Shown: positions 45,254-54,180, counted from the first letter of the stretch. The stretch is DNA of 64,000 bases from Candidatus Thorarchaeota archaeon SMTZ1-45 (GCA_001563335.1 LRSL01000055.1:1-64000), one strand, 5' to 3'. Translations and numbers: made by a program. Notes: a model not told the origin generated them from the letters alone.

Positions 45254-45625
45254 TTAGATCATTTTCGCAATCTTCTCTGCAGCACGTTTCATATCTAAGA
45301 ATATGAGACCTAGTTTGGCATTTGCAGTGGTGGAAACAGTCAGACAAGCGTTGATGCCAGCTGCCGTGACCAACAACCAGCCATCGACACCCTTGACATT
45401 GACTTGCTCAAGGTTGCCTTTCCCAAGCTCTATCGCCGCTCTCTCACCAAGACTCAGCATAGCAGCAGTCATTGCTGCGACCTTTGCCTCATCTACATCT
45501 GTGGGAAGAGCCGAAACAATTGGTAACCCTTCTACACTAACTATAGCACAGGCTTCAATCTCGGGAATGCTTCCTTGTAGTTCGTTCAGAACACCTTCGA
45601 GAGTATTTTCGCGGGTCTCTGCCAT
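45254..45625 (-). CDS. Roadblock/LC7 domain protein 1
   Basis: 123 residues, one Roadblock/LC7 domain: LEGVLNELQGSIPEIEACAIVSVEGLPIVSAL, the alanine-rich helix VAAMTAAMLSLGERAAIEL, then strand pairs EQVNVKGVDGWLLVTAAG and ACLTVSTTANAKLGLIF. Such proteins dimerise and serve as platforms or GAPs for small GTPases, as MglB does for MglA or Ragulator for Rag. It lies 13 bases after the GTPase gene on the same strand, which supports that pairing. Confidence 0.92.
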   Translation of the reverse strand: MAETRENTLEGVLNELQGSIPEIEACAIVSVEGLPIVSALPTDVDEAKVAAMTAAMLSLGERAAIELGKGNLEQVNVKGVDGWLLVTAAGINACLTVSTTANAKLGLIFLDMKRAAEKIAKMI

Positions 45626-45638
45626 TTGGTCTCACCTG

Positions 45639-46211
45639 TCATTTGTACATTCTTTTCAGGATGACTTCTCTTGCTATTGCTTGAAAAGCCCTCTTAACTC
45701 CTACGCCCTGTACAGCAATTGTTTCATAGATGGGTACATTTCCACCAAGACCAAGTAGGTCGAGCATTTCATCTCGTGACATCCTGTTTGGTAAGTCTCG
45801 CTTGTTTAGCATGACTACTATCGGAATTTCACGACCAAGAGCATCACCGAGGAACAACTTTAGCTCCTCGAAACTCTCTGTGTTCTCATCGCGCTGATCC
45901 GGTGAAGAGTCTGCAACAAATAGGATTCCATCAGTGCCCTGAAGCACCACCTTTCTCTGATGCCTGTGTCGTTTCTGTCCAGCCACTGTGAAGACATCGA
46001 AAAGCACTCGGCCACCCGCTGACATAGGGACATAGTCAAAGAACAGCGTACGATTGGTTTCATCCTCAATTGCAGTGAACTCTCCCTTCTGTAGCCCTTC
46101 TACTTTTCCATAAAGCCAGCGGAGCGCGGTTGTTTTGCCTCCTAGGGACGGGCCATAGAATACTAGTTTGAGATGAATTCGTCCCTTGTCGTCTTTTCGA
46201 ATTGTAAACAC
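45639..46211 (-). CDS. MglA-like small GTPase
   Basis: 190 residues. G1 FYGPSLGGKTT near 17, the MglA-type ETNRTLFFDYVP switch I region, G3 TVAGQKRHRHQR (TVAGQ instead of DxxGQ), G4 NKRD, and the G5 region IAVQGVGVKRAF. MglA GTPases belong to the Ras superfamily and are abundant in Asgard archaea. It is encoded between Roadblock genes and downstream of a Sec23/24-like gene, which suggests a switch with its regulators. No membrane anchor is evident. Confidence 0.92.
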   Translation of the reverse strand: MFTIRKDDKGRIHLKLVFYGPSLGGKTTALRWLYGKVEGLQKGEFTAIEDETNRTLFFDYVPMSAGGRVLFDVFTVAGQKRHRHQRKVVLQGTDGILFVADSSPDQRDENTESFEELKLFLGDALGREIPIVVMLNKRDLPNRMSRDEMLDLLGLGGNVPIYETIAVQGVGVKRAFQAIAREVILKRMYK

Positions 46212-46273
46212 CTCATTGTGTCACTGCAGAGGTCCCTGTAGTGGGATGTTGGTTGAGTAAAGTTCTGTCTAAT

Positions 46274-46315
46274 AAAAGCCTTTGTGGCACGAGAGGGTGC
46301 CCTCGGACGGCTTTT
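46274..46315. terminator. Hairpin between Roadblock 2 and the GTPase gene
   Basis: An outer stem AAAAGCC/GGCTTTT encloses an inner stem GGCAC/GTGCC. A/T tracts lie at both ends, so it could act as a terminator on either strand; the genes on both sides are on the minus strand. It would separate the Roadblock 2 transcript from the GTPase-Roadblock 1 pair, or be a leader hairpin of the latter. Confidence 0.45.
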
Positions 46316-46399
46316 TGGTTGACTGAACTGATTCACTCCAGTACTCATGATTACTGGAACAGCCAAGCGTGGATACATCTGTGTGTGATATGTATGATT

Positions 46400-46864
46400 T
46401 CACACACGCTCGAGCTCAGCCAGGGCAGATTTTAGGTCTTCTTCGTCAAGCTCGCTCTCTTTGGGAGATAATGGCTCCACTGCAAGGAACTTGTCAAGCT
46501 CATTAGCTAGTTGTACACCTTGTTTCTTCATCACAAGCCGGATCAGACCAATATTCACCTCTGCCTCAGAAACTACACAGAGTACACCTTTCCCACAAGC
46601 TGAGGCGAAAATTTTGCCCTCCGAGAACTCAGAAGTGACTATCTCAAGCTCCCCAATCTGCAGGTTCTTGCCCTGCTCCTCACTTGCACAGAAGACCGCA
46701 CTGGCAATGGCTCCAATTGAGTCGACGTCTACTGGGTAGTAGCTCAGCTTCGACACATTAGCTATTGTGAGGCCTGTCTTGTCGACTAGTATGACCTTTT
46801 TGATACCTTTGTCTTGGCGAATGATCTCTGTCAAAATTTTATCAAACGCCTTTGGGTCGCTCAT
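46400..46864 (-). CDS. Roadblock/LC7 domain protein 2
   Basis: 154 residues: a Roadblock domain (LTEIIRQDKGIKKVILVDKTGLTIANV, IGAIASAVFCASEEQGKNL, IGELEIVTSEFSEGKIFASACG, VNIGLIRLVMKK) with an acidic C-terminal extension of about 30 residues (EPLSPKESELDEEDLKSALA). The two cysteine-containing strands are unlike the other copies. The gene follows Roadblock 3 by 26 bases and probably shares its transcript. Confidence 0.9.
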   Translation of the reverse strand: MSDPKAFDKILTEIIRQDKGIKKVILVDKTGLTIANVSKLSYYPVDVDSIGAIASAVFCASEEQGKNLQIGELEIVTSEFSEGKIFASACGKGVLCVVSEAEVNIGLIRLVMKKQGVQLANELDKFLAVEPLSPKESELDEEDLKSALAELERV

Positions 46865-46890
46865 TCATAGTTCACCTCAATCTTATTCTC

Positions 46891-47193
46891 TTACTGATTG
46901 TTCTTAAGGACTACTAGGATGAGTCCTTCGTTCACTTCCGGTGCGATGTTAATCTGACCCTTGGTTGTATCCAAGGTCAGAAATGACAACGACCCCTCTC
47001 GAAGTTCTCGCACAGCATCTAGTGCTTTTCCAACGAGGGAGGTGATTATTGCAGCGACGTTCTCTGTAGTTTCCGGGTCTAGATCACTACTGAGTGGCAG
47101 ACCTTCCAAGGTGGTCACGACAACTCCTCGGACTCCTTCTTGTGACTTAAGTTTAGAAAGAATCCCTTGGAGCTTTTCTTGGCTAATCACCAT
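46891..47193 (-). CDS. Roadblock/LC7 domain protein 3
   Basis: 100 residues from the ATG at 47193, preceded by GCGAGGCC: LQGILSKLKSQEGVRGVVVTTLEGLPLSS, VAAIITSLVGKALDAVRELR and LSFLTLDTTKGQINIAPEVNEGLILVVL. This is a minimal Roadblock domain. The frame runs 27 codons further upstream but those residues do not fit. First gene of a pair with Roadblock 2. The 297 bases up to the Sec23/24-like gene hold a terminator-like hairpin and otherwise nothing recognised. Confidence 0.9.
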   Translation of the reverse strand: MVISQEKLQGILSKLKSQEGVRGVVVTTLEGLPLSSDLDPETTENVAAIITSLVGKALDAVRELREGSLSFLTLDTTKGQINIAPEVNEGLILVVLKNNQ

Positions 47194-47431
47194 ACAGAGG
47201 CCTCGCTGATTCAACTGTGCCTTAACATCTACGCCGCAGTTGACTATTTTAGACTTGTGGAGATATGTTACCAACCCACGTAGCTCATTTGCGCATTTGA
47301 AGAATATTTGGGGTTGTGTTACATCATCTGTGGGGATTTTATACCTTCATTCATAATAAAGAATTGATTCCAGTGTCGTTCCTGGAAGGACATGAATAAT
47401 GCCCAGTAAACAATGAACGATTGTGTTACAT

Positions 47432-47471
47432 AAAAAAAGAAGCGTGGTCGTGTTAGAAAAACACACGACCA
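47432..47471 (-). terminator. Intrinsic-type terminator after the Sec23/24-like gene
   Basis: TGGTCGTGT and ACACGACCA (47445-47453 and 47463-47471) form a perfect nine-base stem with a nine-base loop. On the minus strand it is followed by CGCTTC and seven T. It begins 20 bases after the stop of the minus-strand gene. Confidence 0.7.
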
Positions 47472-47490
47472 TTGATTTTGATTCAAAGTA

Positions 47491-49113
47491 TTAGGCTTCT
47501 TCATCTTTGTCAAAGAGTTTCTTTGAGCTTCTTTTCATCTGAGCAAGACTACCTGTGAAAGCTTCATCAGCAGCTCCTGATGGGCCTGCAGCTGGAGCCT
47601 CAGCCATCATCTCCTCCTGACGAGTAATCTCAGCCTCCTCGTTGTTCAAGACATTGTCAGTCTTATCCAACATTGCTTGAACGCTAGCAGGAGCAGACTT
47701 TGCCTTTGTCTTCAGAGCCTTTCTGAATGAGGCGATCCGCTCTCGCCCCTTCTCCCTATCACCACGGAAAGACTCTTCCCCAGCTTTCTGTGTCACAAAG
47801 GTTGCACCAACTGTTGGGTCGAGGGTTTCCATTATTTCTTCCTCTTTCTTGGTAACACGAAGCTTGGTTGTCACCACACGAACTCTTCGTGCACCCTCTT
47901 CATCAGTGTAAGATACTTGGACCTGTATTGGTACTTCAGGCGCCTTAATCTCCATTTCTGGTTCAACCTCAAAGTATAGCTCATGATCCTCACCAACAAC
48001 TCCAATCTTACTCTCGCCGTTCTTCTTCAACTGGTCAACAACAGCCCGGGAAACTCCAGAGGCATCTTTGACTTTCACACCTGGAGGTGTGACAAGCCGC
48101 ACCTCTACATCCCTACCTAGAAGAGATGCTCCAGCCAATTCAGAGAGACTGCGATCAAGCTCATTTGGAGTCACATAGTACATCTGACCACCAGTTGCTT
48201 CAGGTAAGAGCCCTAACGTCTGAAGCTCCATGCCAGCACCTGAGGCAATACCAACTACATCGACCGCGGTACCGAGTTCCATGAACATCTTTCCTAGGTC
48301 CTCGTAGTATTTACTCGCAGGAGTGACCTGATATCCCTCAAGAGCACCAATACCTTCGTTAGCAAGCCCATCCGTGAGAAGGACCACTCTTCCAACATTG
48401 CGATGCTTGGCAATGACATAGGCCATTCCAACTGCTGGGCCCAACGCAGTGCCACCTTGGTCACGGAGTGTTTGTACATGCTTTTTTAGCCGGTCCTTGT
48501 TCTTTCCCACACCTACTAATTTCACCTGGTCAAGAAGCTTCTTTGTAGACTCCATGATATCTTTAAGACTCGCAAAGGAGTCTCTCGGAAGTTCAACTGG
48601 ATTTCCGTTTTCCAGATTTCGAGCAACAACAGAGCTCTCAAACTCTATCAATCCAAACATGGTGTCTGGTGCGTTCGCGGCAAGACTGTCAATGGATGTG
48701 TTCAGACTGCGTTTAACTGCAGCTAGGTTTGCTCCAGCCATTGATCCTGAAACATCAATTAGCCCAAGAAATGAACGTCCGCCTACAGAGATTGTTTCCG
48801 TTTCGGTGGTTGTGTCTGGTGGCGGGTTAACAATGAAATCGGTGTCATCACCTGCTACTACAATCTCACCCTCAATGACATTTAGAGTTCCACAGAAAGG
48901 ACAAACAAAGTGTTTGCCCACCTTTGGATCGTCTTCTATTTGGTCTACACTAAGAAGGAAGCCATTACATTTGTGGCATGCAATGGGCTTTCCTACAATC
49001 TTTGTGGTTTCATGCGCAAGATGACCAAATTCTACACGCAGGACATATGGAATATCGCTCAGTACTTTTTTCGAAGCTGGAAAAGCCGCTGAGCTAGTTC
49101 TCAACATAGGCAT
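47491..49113 (-). CDS. Zinc-finger/von Willebrand A protein with Sec23/Sec24-like architecture
   Basis: 540 residues. Order: beta-rich N-terminus (1-40), zinc finger C46-x2-C49-x21-C71-x2-C74, vWA domain with the metal site DVSGSM (D120, S122, S124), GGTALGPA and LTDG; beta sandwich (about 330-420, VEVRLVTPPGVKVKDA, PIQVQVSYTDEEG); helical tail (to about 505) and a disordered alanine-rich end. Zinc finger, vWA trunk, beta sandwich, helices is the order in the COPII coat subunits Sec23 and Sec24, and Sec23/24-like proteins have been reported from Asgard archaea. The intact metal site differs from eukaryotic Sec23/24. A plain vWA protein is the alternative. TTGGAGGC precedes the ATG. Its neighbours are Roadblock proteins and an MglA-like GTPase. 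Confidence 0.75.
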   Translation of the reverse strand: MPMLRTSSAAFPASKKVLSDIPYVLRVEFGHLAHETTKIVGKPIACHKCNGFLLSVDQIEDDPKVGKHFVCPFCGTLNVIEGEIVVAGDDTDFIVNPPPDTTTETETISVGGRSFLGLIDVSGSMAGANLAAVKRSLNTSIDSLAANAPDTMFGLIEFESSVVARNLENGNPVELPRDSFASLKDIMESTKKLLDQVKLVGVGKNKDRLKKHVQTLRDQGGTALGPAVGMAYVIAKHRNVGRVVLLTDGLANEGIGALEGYQVTPASKYYEDLGKMFMELGTAVDVVGIASGAGMELQTLGLLPEATGGQMYYVTPNELDRSLSELAGASLLGRDVEVRLVTPPGVKVKDASGVSRAVVDQLKKNGESKIGVVGEDHELYFEVEPEMEIKAPEVPIQVQVSYTDEEGARRVRVVTTKLRVTKKEEEIMETLDPTVGATFVTQKAGEESFRGDREKGRERIASFRKALKTKAKSAPASVQAMLDKTDNVLNNEEAEITRQEEMMAEAPAAGPSGAADEAFTGSLAQMKRSSKKLFDKDEEA

Positions 49114-49172
49114 CAGTATTTGCCTCCAAAATAATTCGAGTGACCTTTGCGTGAGGAGTTTTAAGTGATTCT

Positions 49173-49191
49173 ACGAAGAATGCTTCTTCGT
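49173..49191. promoter_or_regulatory. Palindrome between the divergent Sec23/24-like and Roadblock 4 genes
   Basis: ACGAAGAA-TGC-TTCTTCGT: eight-base perfect arms with a three-base centre, in the 185-base gap between the starts at 49113 (minus) and 49299 (plus). It lies 60 bases from one start and 108 from the other, as expected for an operator shared by both promoters. Confidence 0.5.
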
Positions 49192-49298
49192 GTACAAGAT
49201 AGTAATCTATAATGAACACTACAGACCAACACACAAGATATTTACATGCCTAATACCTGAAAGCAGATAGACAATTCAGGCCTCTTGGGAGGAATTTC

Positions 49299-49664
49299 AT
49301 GATGGATAAAGCTAAGATTGAAAAAGTTGTATCAGAAACGATGGCTGCCAATGCAGATTTGGAAGGTATAGTCATATGTGATGCTAAAGGAAGTGTGCTC
49401 TTTGGTCACACAATTAGTGGAGGGACAAAGCATTCAGACATAGCAAACCTTGCGGTGAAGATAGCAGCTAACTCGTCCCAGCTCTCAGCTGGTCTAGACA
49501 AGGGGGGCCTGAAGGAAGTCAATATTGCATCAGATACCGGTTTCATTCTTATCCTCGGCGATGTTAAATTGGTACTAACGGGAGTCGCAGGAGAAGGAGC
49601 GAGAGAGTCACTAGGGCTTCTCAGAATGGCTCTGCGAAGAGCGCTTTTGCAAATGGTTACATAG
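49299..49664 (+). CDS. Roadblock/LC7 domain protein 4
   Basis: 121 residues: IEKVVSETMAANADLEGIVICDAKGSVLFGHT, the helix DIANLAVKIAANSSQLSAGL, and strands LKEVNIASDTGFILILG and KLVLTGVAGE, ending in a helix ESLGLLRMALRRALLQM. GGGAGGAATTTC precedes two adjacent ATG codons. It is divergent from the Sec23/24-like gene, and the SMC operon follows on the same strand 199 bases downstream. Confidence 0.9.
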   Translation: MMDKAKIEKVVSETMAANADLEGIVICDAKGSVLFGHTISGGTKHSDIANLAVKIAANSSQLSAGLDKGGLKEVNIASDTGFILILGDVKLVLTGVAGEGARESLGLLRMALRRALLQMVT

Positions 49665-49676
49665 AACCAGCCCAAA

Positions 49677-49700
49677 AAAAGTCAACAGAGTTAGACTTTT
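49677..49700 (+). terminator. Possible terminator after Roadblock 4
   Basis: AAAAGTC and GACTTTT form a seven-base stem with a ten-base loop 12 bases after the stop codon. The T tract is part of the stem and is short, so confidence is modest. Confidence 0.4.
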
Positions 49701-49863
49701 CAACACATTAGAGAATGCCCTCCAAGCCTGAATACGTTATCCAGATATAGCTGGAGTATTACTAAGGTCATACCAACCGTATTTAGGCCTCTGTAAAATC
49801 AGAATAACACAATTGGTCACGCTAAGGTTGTTCTGACTGAAACTTGCCGGAAGGGAATGGGAC

Positions 49864-52800
49864 TTGGTTCATATTGAGAAGCTTGTATGCAAGGGCTTCA
49901 AATCATTTGGACGAGAGACAGTCACCATTAAGCTAAACCCAGGTTTCACGTGCATAGTTGGACCAAATGGATCTGGCAAGTCCAATGTTGTTGATGCCAT
50001 TCTCTTTGTGTTGGGACAACTAAGTGCTAAGACTCTTCGTGCTAATGTGTTTTCGGACTTGCTATATTCTCCGCCGAAACCAAATATGCCTCCAAAAGCT
50101 AAGTCTGCTCATGTAGAGTTGCACTTCGATAATAAGGATAGAAAATTACAGATTGATGCGGATCGTGTTGTGATTGAAAGAGAATTAGATGATTCTGGAA
50201 AATCAGTATGCCGCATCAATGGAAAAGTAGTTACTCGTACTGCAGTGTTGGATGTATTAGGCGCCATTGGAGTGGACCCCAATGGGTACAACCTTGTCCT
50301 CCAAGGGGAGATTGCTCAGATGGTCAAGGTTAGTCCAATAGAGCGAAGGAAATTGATAGAGGATATCGCAGGAATATCAGCTTATGATGAACAGAAGGAA
50401 CGCGCTCTCAAAAAGCTGGCTGAAAGTGAGAGCAACTTGGGTAAAGTTGACATGCAGCTTCAGGAAAGGCGCCGACAGCTTGAGAAATTAGAAGAAGATA
50501 TGTCTGATGCGCGTAGGTATCAGAGTCTCCATAATCAGACACGAACACACAGAGTTGACATTCTCGCATGGAGTACCATAAAGGGTAATTCTAGGATTGA
50601 AACCATCAACGAAACGCTGGCGCAACGCGCTGAAGAGGCCGAGAGTCTTGTCAAGGAATTTGTAGAAGTGGAAACAGGTATACAGAGCACGGAAACTGAG
50701 ATTGAGAAGATAGATCATGAGATTGATCAGATCACTGGAGGAGATTCAACTAGGGTATCAGAACAGTATGGTATAGTTTCTGCTGCTGTTTCTCATGTAA
50801 GAGGTGACCTGGAGAGAGCTCAAGCAGAGTTTGACAAGGTAGCTGGAGAGATGTTGGCGCTCAGTGAGGAACTTGAAACTGTACAAGATGAGATTAGTCA
50901 CAATGAACAGGTTTTGGCGGACAAGAACAACGAACTGACTGGTCTTGAAAAAGAGATAGCAGGTACAGCTGCAGAGATCATCCGATTAGAGGACATGTCA
51001 GAAAGGGCACAGATTGAATATTATGAAACTACACTACGGCTTCAGGATTTGAACAATCAAATGAGACACCTAGATGAGGGTGTTTCTGAAGTTCGATCAA
51101 CGATAAAGTCAGACAACAGGGAGTTAGGACTTGCATATGAGGAACTAAGAGATGCAAAGGAGAGTCTGGAGAAGACTGAAGCAGAGATTTTACAATTGAA
51201 GGAAACCGTTCCTGAGAAGAGAACTGAGCTCGAAAAGTCCGAACAGCTCGAGCGAACTCGACAGGCTGAAATCGATGATTTGACTGAACGGCTTACAACT
51301 GTAGATGCAGAAGTTGCAGAGAGCACAAAAATAGTAGCTCAGACAAGAGAGGAGCTCATCAAGGTAAAGGCACGTCAAGACGCTTTGAAAGAGGCAGAGG
51401 ACGCGTTTCTTAAGAGACGTCGTGCAATCGCCACAGTTCTGGAGCTTAGAGATGCAGGTGCAATTGGTGGAATATATGGCACAGTAGCAGAGCTTGGAAC
51501 AATTGACCCAGACTATGCGGTAGCATTGGAAATAGCTGGGGGCAATAGACTCTCACATATTGTTGTTGAGAATGAGCGTGTTGCAACGGAATGTGTCAAC
51601 GTGTTGAAGAATGAGCGAGTTGGTAGAGCCGCGTTCATTCCACTTGACAAGATTAAGACTAGTGCTCCTGGAAAACTCCCCAAAGATGATGGAGTTATCG
51701 ACTTCGCATTGAACTTGGTGAAGTTTGATCCTAAAATGCACCCAGCATTTGAGTTTGTATTTTCTGATACAATTGTGACTGAGGATTTTGAAACAGCAAA
51801 ACGGCAAGGGTTCCAAGGACAGAGAGCAGTATCTCTTGAGGGAGATCTTGTAGAGCGTTCTGGATTGATTACAGGGGGATATTTCCAACAGGCCACAGCT
51901 GGGCTGTCGCTCCAGGTGGAGGACACTAGCCCTGAGATTGAGGATCGTCTTAAGGGATTGGAAGAGATTCTGACCGAGCTTCGTAGCAAGCAGGATGTTC
52001 TTCGGAAAGAGCTAAAGAGCTATGAAAAGGAAGTTCAAGGTCTTTCAAAGACAAATTACAAACTCCGTATGGAACTGGAGCGATTAGAAGAACGATTTGA
52101 AGAGCAAAAATCTAGATCTACGATATTACAGGAGCGAATAGACAAGGCGAGCCTCACAATCAATGAACTTGAATCTCAGATAAAAGACCTTCAAGAGCGC
52201 GATGATGAACTTAGTGTACAGCGAGAGAGAGTTCGTACTCAACGTGATGAAGCTAATGAAGCATTGGTCACCTCGGATGCCAACAAGCTCAATCAGGAAA
52301 TCAAGGATTTGAAGGAAGTACTGGAACAATATCAGAAACAAAGAGAGAAGCTTCAGAGTGAAATCACCTCTGTAAGAGTTGCGATTGATGAACGGCTTGG
52401 ACCTAAAGCCATTGAGCTTGAATCCAAGATTCAAGCTCACGATGCAATTATTCCAGGCCTTGAGGAGGAAGTGAAACGACTACAAATGGGACTCTCAGAG
52501 AGAGAAAGAGAGTTTGAGAAGCTCAAGGAAGAGCGGGAACGCATTGATGAGGCTGTAAAGGATAAGCGAGTTCGCCAGCTTGAATTAAAAGAAGACCTAC
52601 GAAATCTAAGGCTGCGGCATGAAGAGATTCGTGAAGCACAGACATCCAATGAAAAGGCAGTATATCGGCTTCAGACCGAACAAGGCAGACTAGAGGCGGA
52701 TGTCGTTGGATTTGTAGCTGAACTGAACACAGTTGGAAGCGCCCAAGAGGCTCTTGAGGAGAGAGCAGAAGAACGGGAACTCACCTACAAAGAGATAGAG

Positions 52801-53454
52801 GAACTTGAGGAGAAAATCAAAGAGATTGAGAGAGAACTCGAAGCCATGGGACCTGTCAACCTGAAGTCTCTGACAGACTATGACTTGGAGAAAGAACGGT
52901 ACGAAGAAATTGTTGACAAAAAGACTAGGTTGGAAAATGAACGAAAAGAGATACTTGTGTTCATGGAGGAACTTGAGGCTGAAAAAACACAGAAGTTCCT
53001 CACCGTCTACAACGAGATTGCTGACAACTTTTCAAAAGTTTTTGCAAAGCTTTCTCCTGATGGTGAAGCCAACCTCATGCTTGAGAATCCCGAACATCCT
53101 TTGATGGGAGGAATAACAGTCAGATCAAAACCACGCGGAAAAGAGCTGGTCACTCTTGATGCGATGAGTGGCGGAGAGAAGACGCTTACTGGATTGGCAC
53201 TCATTTTTGCCATTCAGATGTATAGTCCTGCAAGCTTCTACATATTTGATGAGATAGATGCTGCGCTTGACAATGTTAACGCTCATAATGTGGCACTACT
53301 CATCTCAGAGATGTCGAAAAACTCACAGTTTGTTGTTGTGTCCTTGAGAGACACCACAGTTCGAAAAGCTGATTTATTGGTTGGAGTATCAAATCAAGAT
53401 GGAATCTCAAGGATTGTTTCAGTCGATTTGGAGGAGGTTGCTACATCAGCATGA
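49864..53454 (+). CDS. smc: Chromosome segregation protein SMC
   Basis: ATPase of the SMC-kleisin complex that shapes and segregates the chromosome. 1196 residues: ATPase head with GPNGSGKSN at 33-41, a Q-loop in VLGQ, a first coiled coil (about 170-500), the hinge (about 510-660, GGIYGTVAELGTIDPDYAVA), a second coiled coil (about 680-1020), and the C-terminal head with SGGEKTL near 1102 and FDEIDAALDN near 1128. TTG start. The stop overlaps the ScpA start (ATGA). Confidence 0.97.
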   Translation: MVHIEKLVCKGFKSFGRETVTIKLNPGFTCIVGPNGSGKSNVVDAILFVLGQLSAKTLRANVFSDLLYSPPKPNMPPKAKSAHVELHFDNKDRKLQIDADRVVIERELDDSGKSVCRINGKVVTRTAVLDVLGAIGVDPNGYNLVLQGEIAQMVKVSPIERRKLIEDIAGISAYDEQKERALKKLAESESNLGKVDMQLQERRRQLEKLEEDMSDARRYQSLHNQTRTHRVDILAWSTIKGNSRIETINETLAQRAEEAESLVKEFVEVETGIQSTETEIEKIDHEIDQITGGDSTRVSEQYGIVSAAVSHVRGDLERAQAEFDKVAGEMLALSEELETVQDEISHNEQVLADKNNELTGLEKEIAGTAAEIIRLEDMSERAQIEYYETTLRLQDLNNQMRHLDEGVSEVRSTIKSDNRELGLAYEELRDAKESLEKTEAEILQLKETVPEKRTELEKSEQLERTRQAEIDDLTERLTTVDAEVAESTKIVAQTREELIKVKARQDALKEAEDAFLKRRRAIATVLELRDAGAIGGIYGTVAELGTIDPDYAVALEIAGGNRLSHIVVENERVATECVNVLKNERVGRAAFIPLDKIKTSAPGKLPKDDGVIDFALNLVKFDPKMHPAFEFVFSDTIVTEDFETAKRQGFQGQRAVSLEGDLVERSGLITGGYFQQATAGLSLQVEDTSPEIEDRLKGLEEILTELRSKQDVLRKELKSYEKEVQGLSKTNYKLRMELERLEERFEEQKSRSTILQERIDKASLTINELESQIKDLQERDDELSVQRERVRTQRDEANEALVTSDANKLNQEIKDLKEVLEQYQKQREKLQSEITSVRVAIDERLGPKAIELESKIQAHDAIIPGLEEEVKRLQMGLSEREREFEKLKEERERIDEAVKDKRVRQLELKEDLRNLRLRHEEIREAQTSNEKAVYRLQTEQGRLEADVVGFVAELNTVGSAQEALEERAEERELTYKEIEELEEKIKEIERELEAMGPVNLKSLTDYDLEKERYEEIVDKKTRLENERKEILVFMEELEAEKTQKFLTVYNEIADNFSKVFAKLSPDGEANLMLENPEHPLMGGITVRSKPRGKELVTLDAMSGGEKTLTGLALIFAIQMYSPASFYIFDEIDAALDNVNAHNVALLISEMSKNSQFVVVSLRDTTVRKADLLVGVSNQDGISRIVSVDLEEVATSA

Positions 53455-54170
53455 TGAATGAAGATTCTCCCTTCTGGGCAACTCCACCCTACATTCTTCT
53501 CACAGATGTGCTCCAACTAGATAAAGTTGAACCTTGGAATGTAGATGTCGGTAAGCTTGTGGTTGGTTTCCTTGATGAGATGAAGCGACTGGGAGATATT
53601 GATTTTCGTATCTCAGGAAATGCACTATACTCAGCATCTGTGATTTTCATGAGAAAAACCAGAGAGTTAGTTGAACTTGGGCTCCTACCACCAGAGGAAG
53701 ATGATGATGAGGATTTCGTGATTCCGCTCATTCGTCCCCCCTTCAGACTGACAAATCGGCGTGTGACGCTTGAAGAGTTACTTGTTGCTATGGATCAGGT
53801 TCTCAGCAAGGGTGTCAGACAACGAGCTATTACTACCAAACGAAGATACAGCTCAAGAGCGGATCCATTGACATTTGAGATGAACAAAGACCAAGCCAAC
53901 ATTGAGGAGACAATAGCTGATGTCTATGGAGATCTCTGCAGGATAATGAAAGTTGGAGAGGTGTCAAGGTTTACTGATGTACTTATGAATAACACAAGAC
54001 AAGAGATTGTGAGAGTCTTCTTTTCACTCCTGTTCCTTTTTGCAAGAGCTTACATTGACATTTGGATGGATGAAAATAGCATCATCTGGGTAAAACTAGA
54101 GGGACCTCCTAAGGCGACTAAAAAGGACAAGTCTAGTGATGAGGGGATAAAACCAGAGATTAAGACCTAG
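53451..54170 (+). CDS. scpA: Segregation and condensation protein A (kleisin)
   Basis: Kleisin that bridges the SMC heads. 239 residues: N-terminal LLTDVLQLDKVEPWNVDVGKL, a helix with MKRLGDIDFRISGNALYSAS, an acidic linker (PPEEDDDEDF), and a C-terminal winged helix (IVRVFFSLLFLFARAYIDIW) that binds the other head. It starts with an ATG overlapping the smc stop by four bases, so translation is coupled. ScpB follows. Confidence 0.94.
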   Translation: MMNEDSPFWATPPYILLTDVLQLDKVEPWNVDVGKLVVGFLDEMKRLGDIDFRISGNALYSASVIFMRKTRELVELGLLPPEEDDDEDFVIPLIRPPFRLTNRRVTLEELLVAMDQVLSKGVRQRAITTKRRYSSRADPLTFEMNKDQANIEETIADVYGDLCRIMKVGEVSRFTDVLMNNTRQEIVRVFFSLLFLFARAYIDIWMDENSIIWVKLEGPPKATKKDKSSDEGIKPEIKT

Positions 54171-54180
54171 GGTGTTGTCA

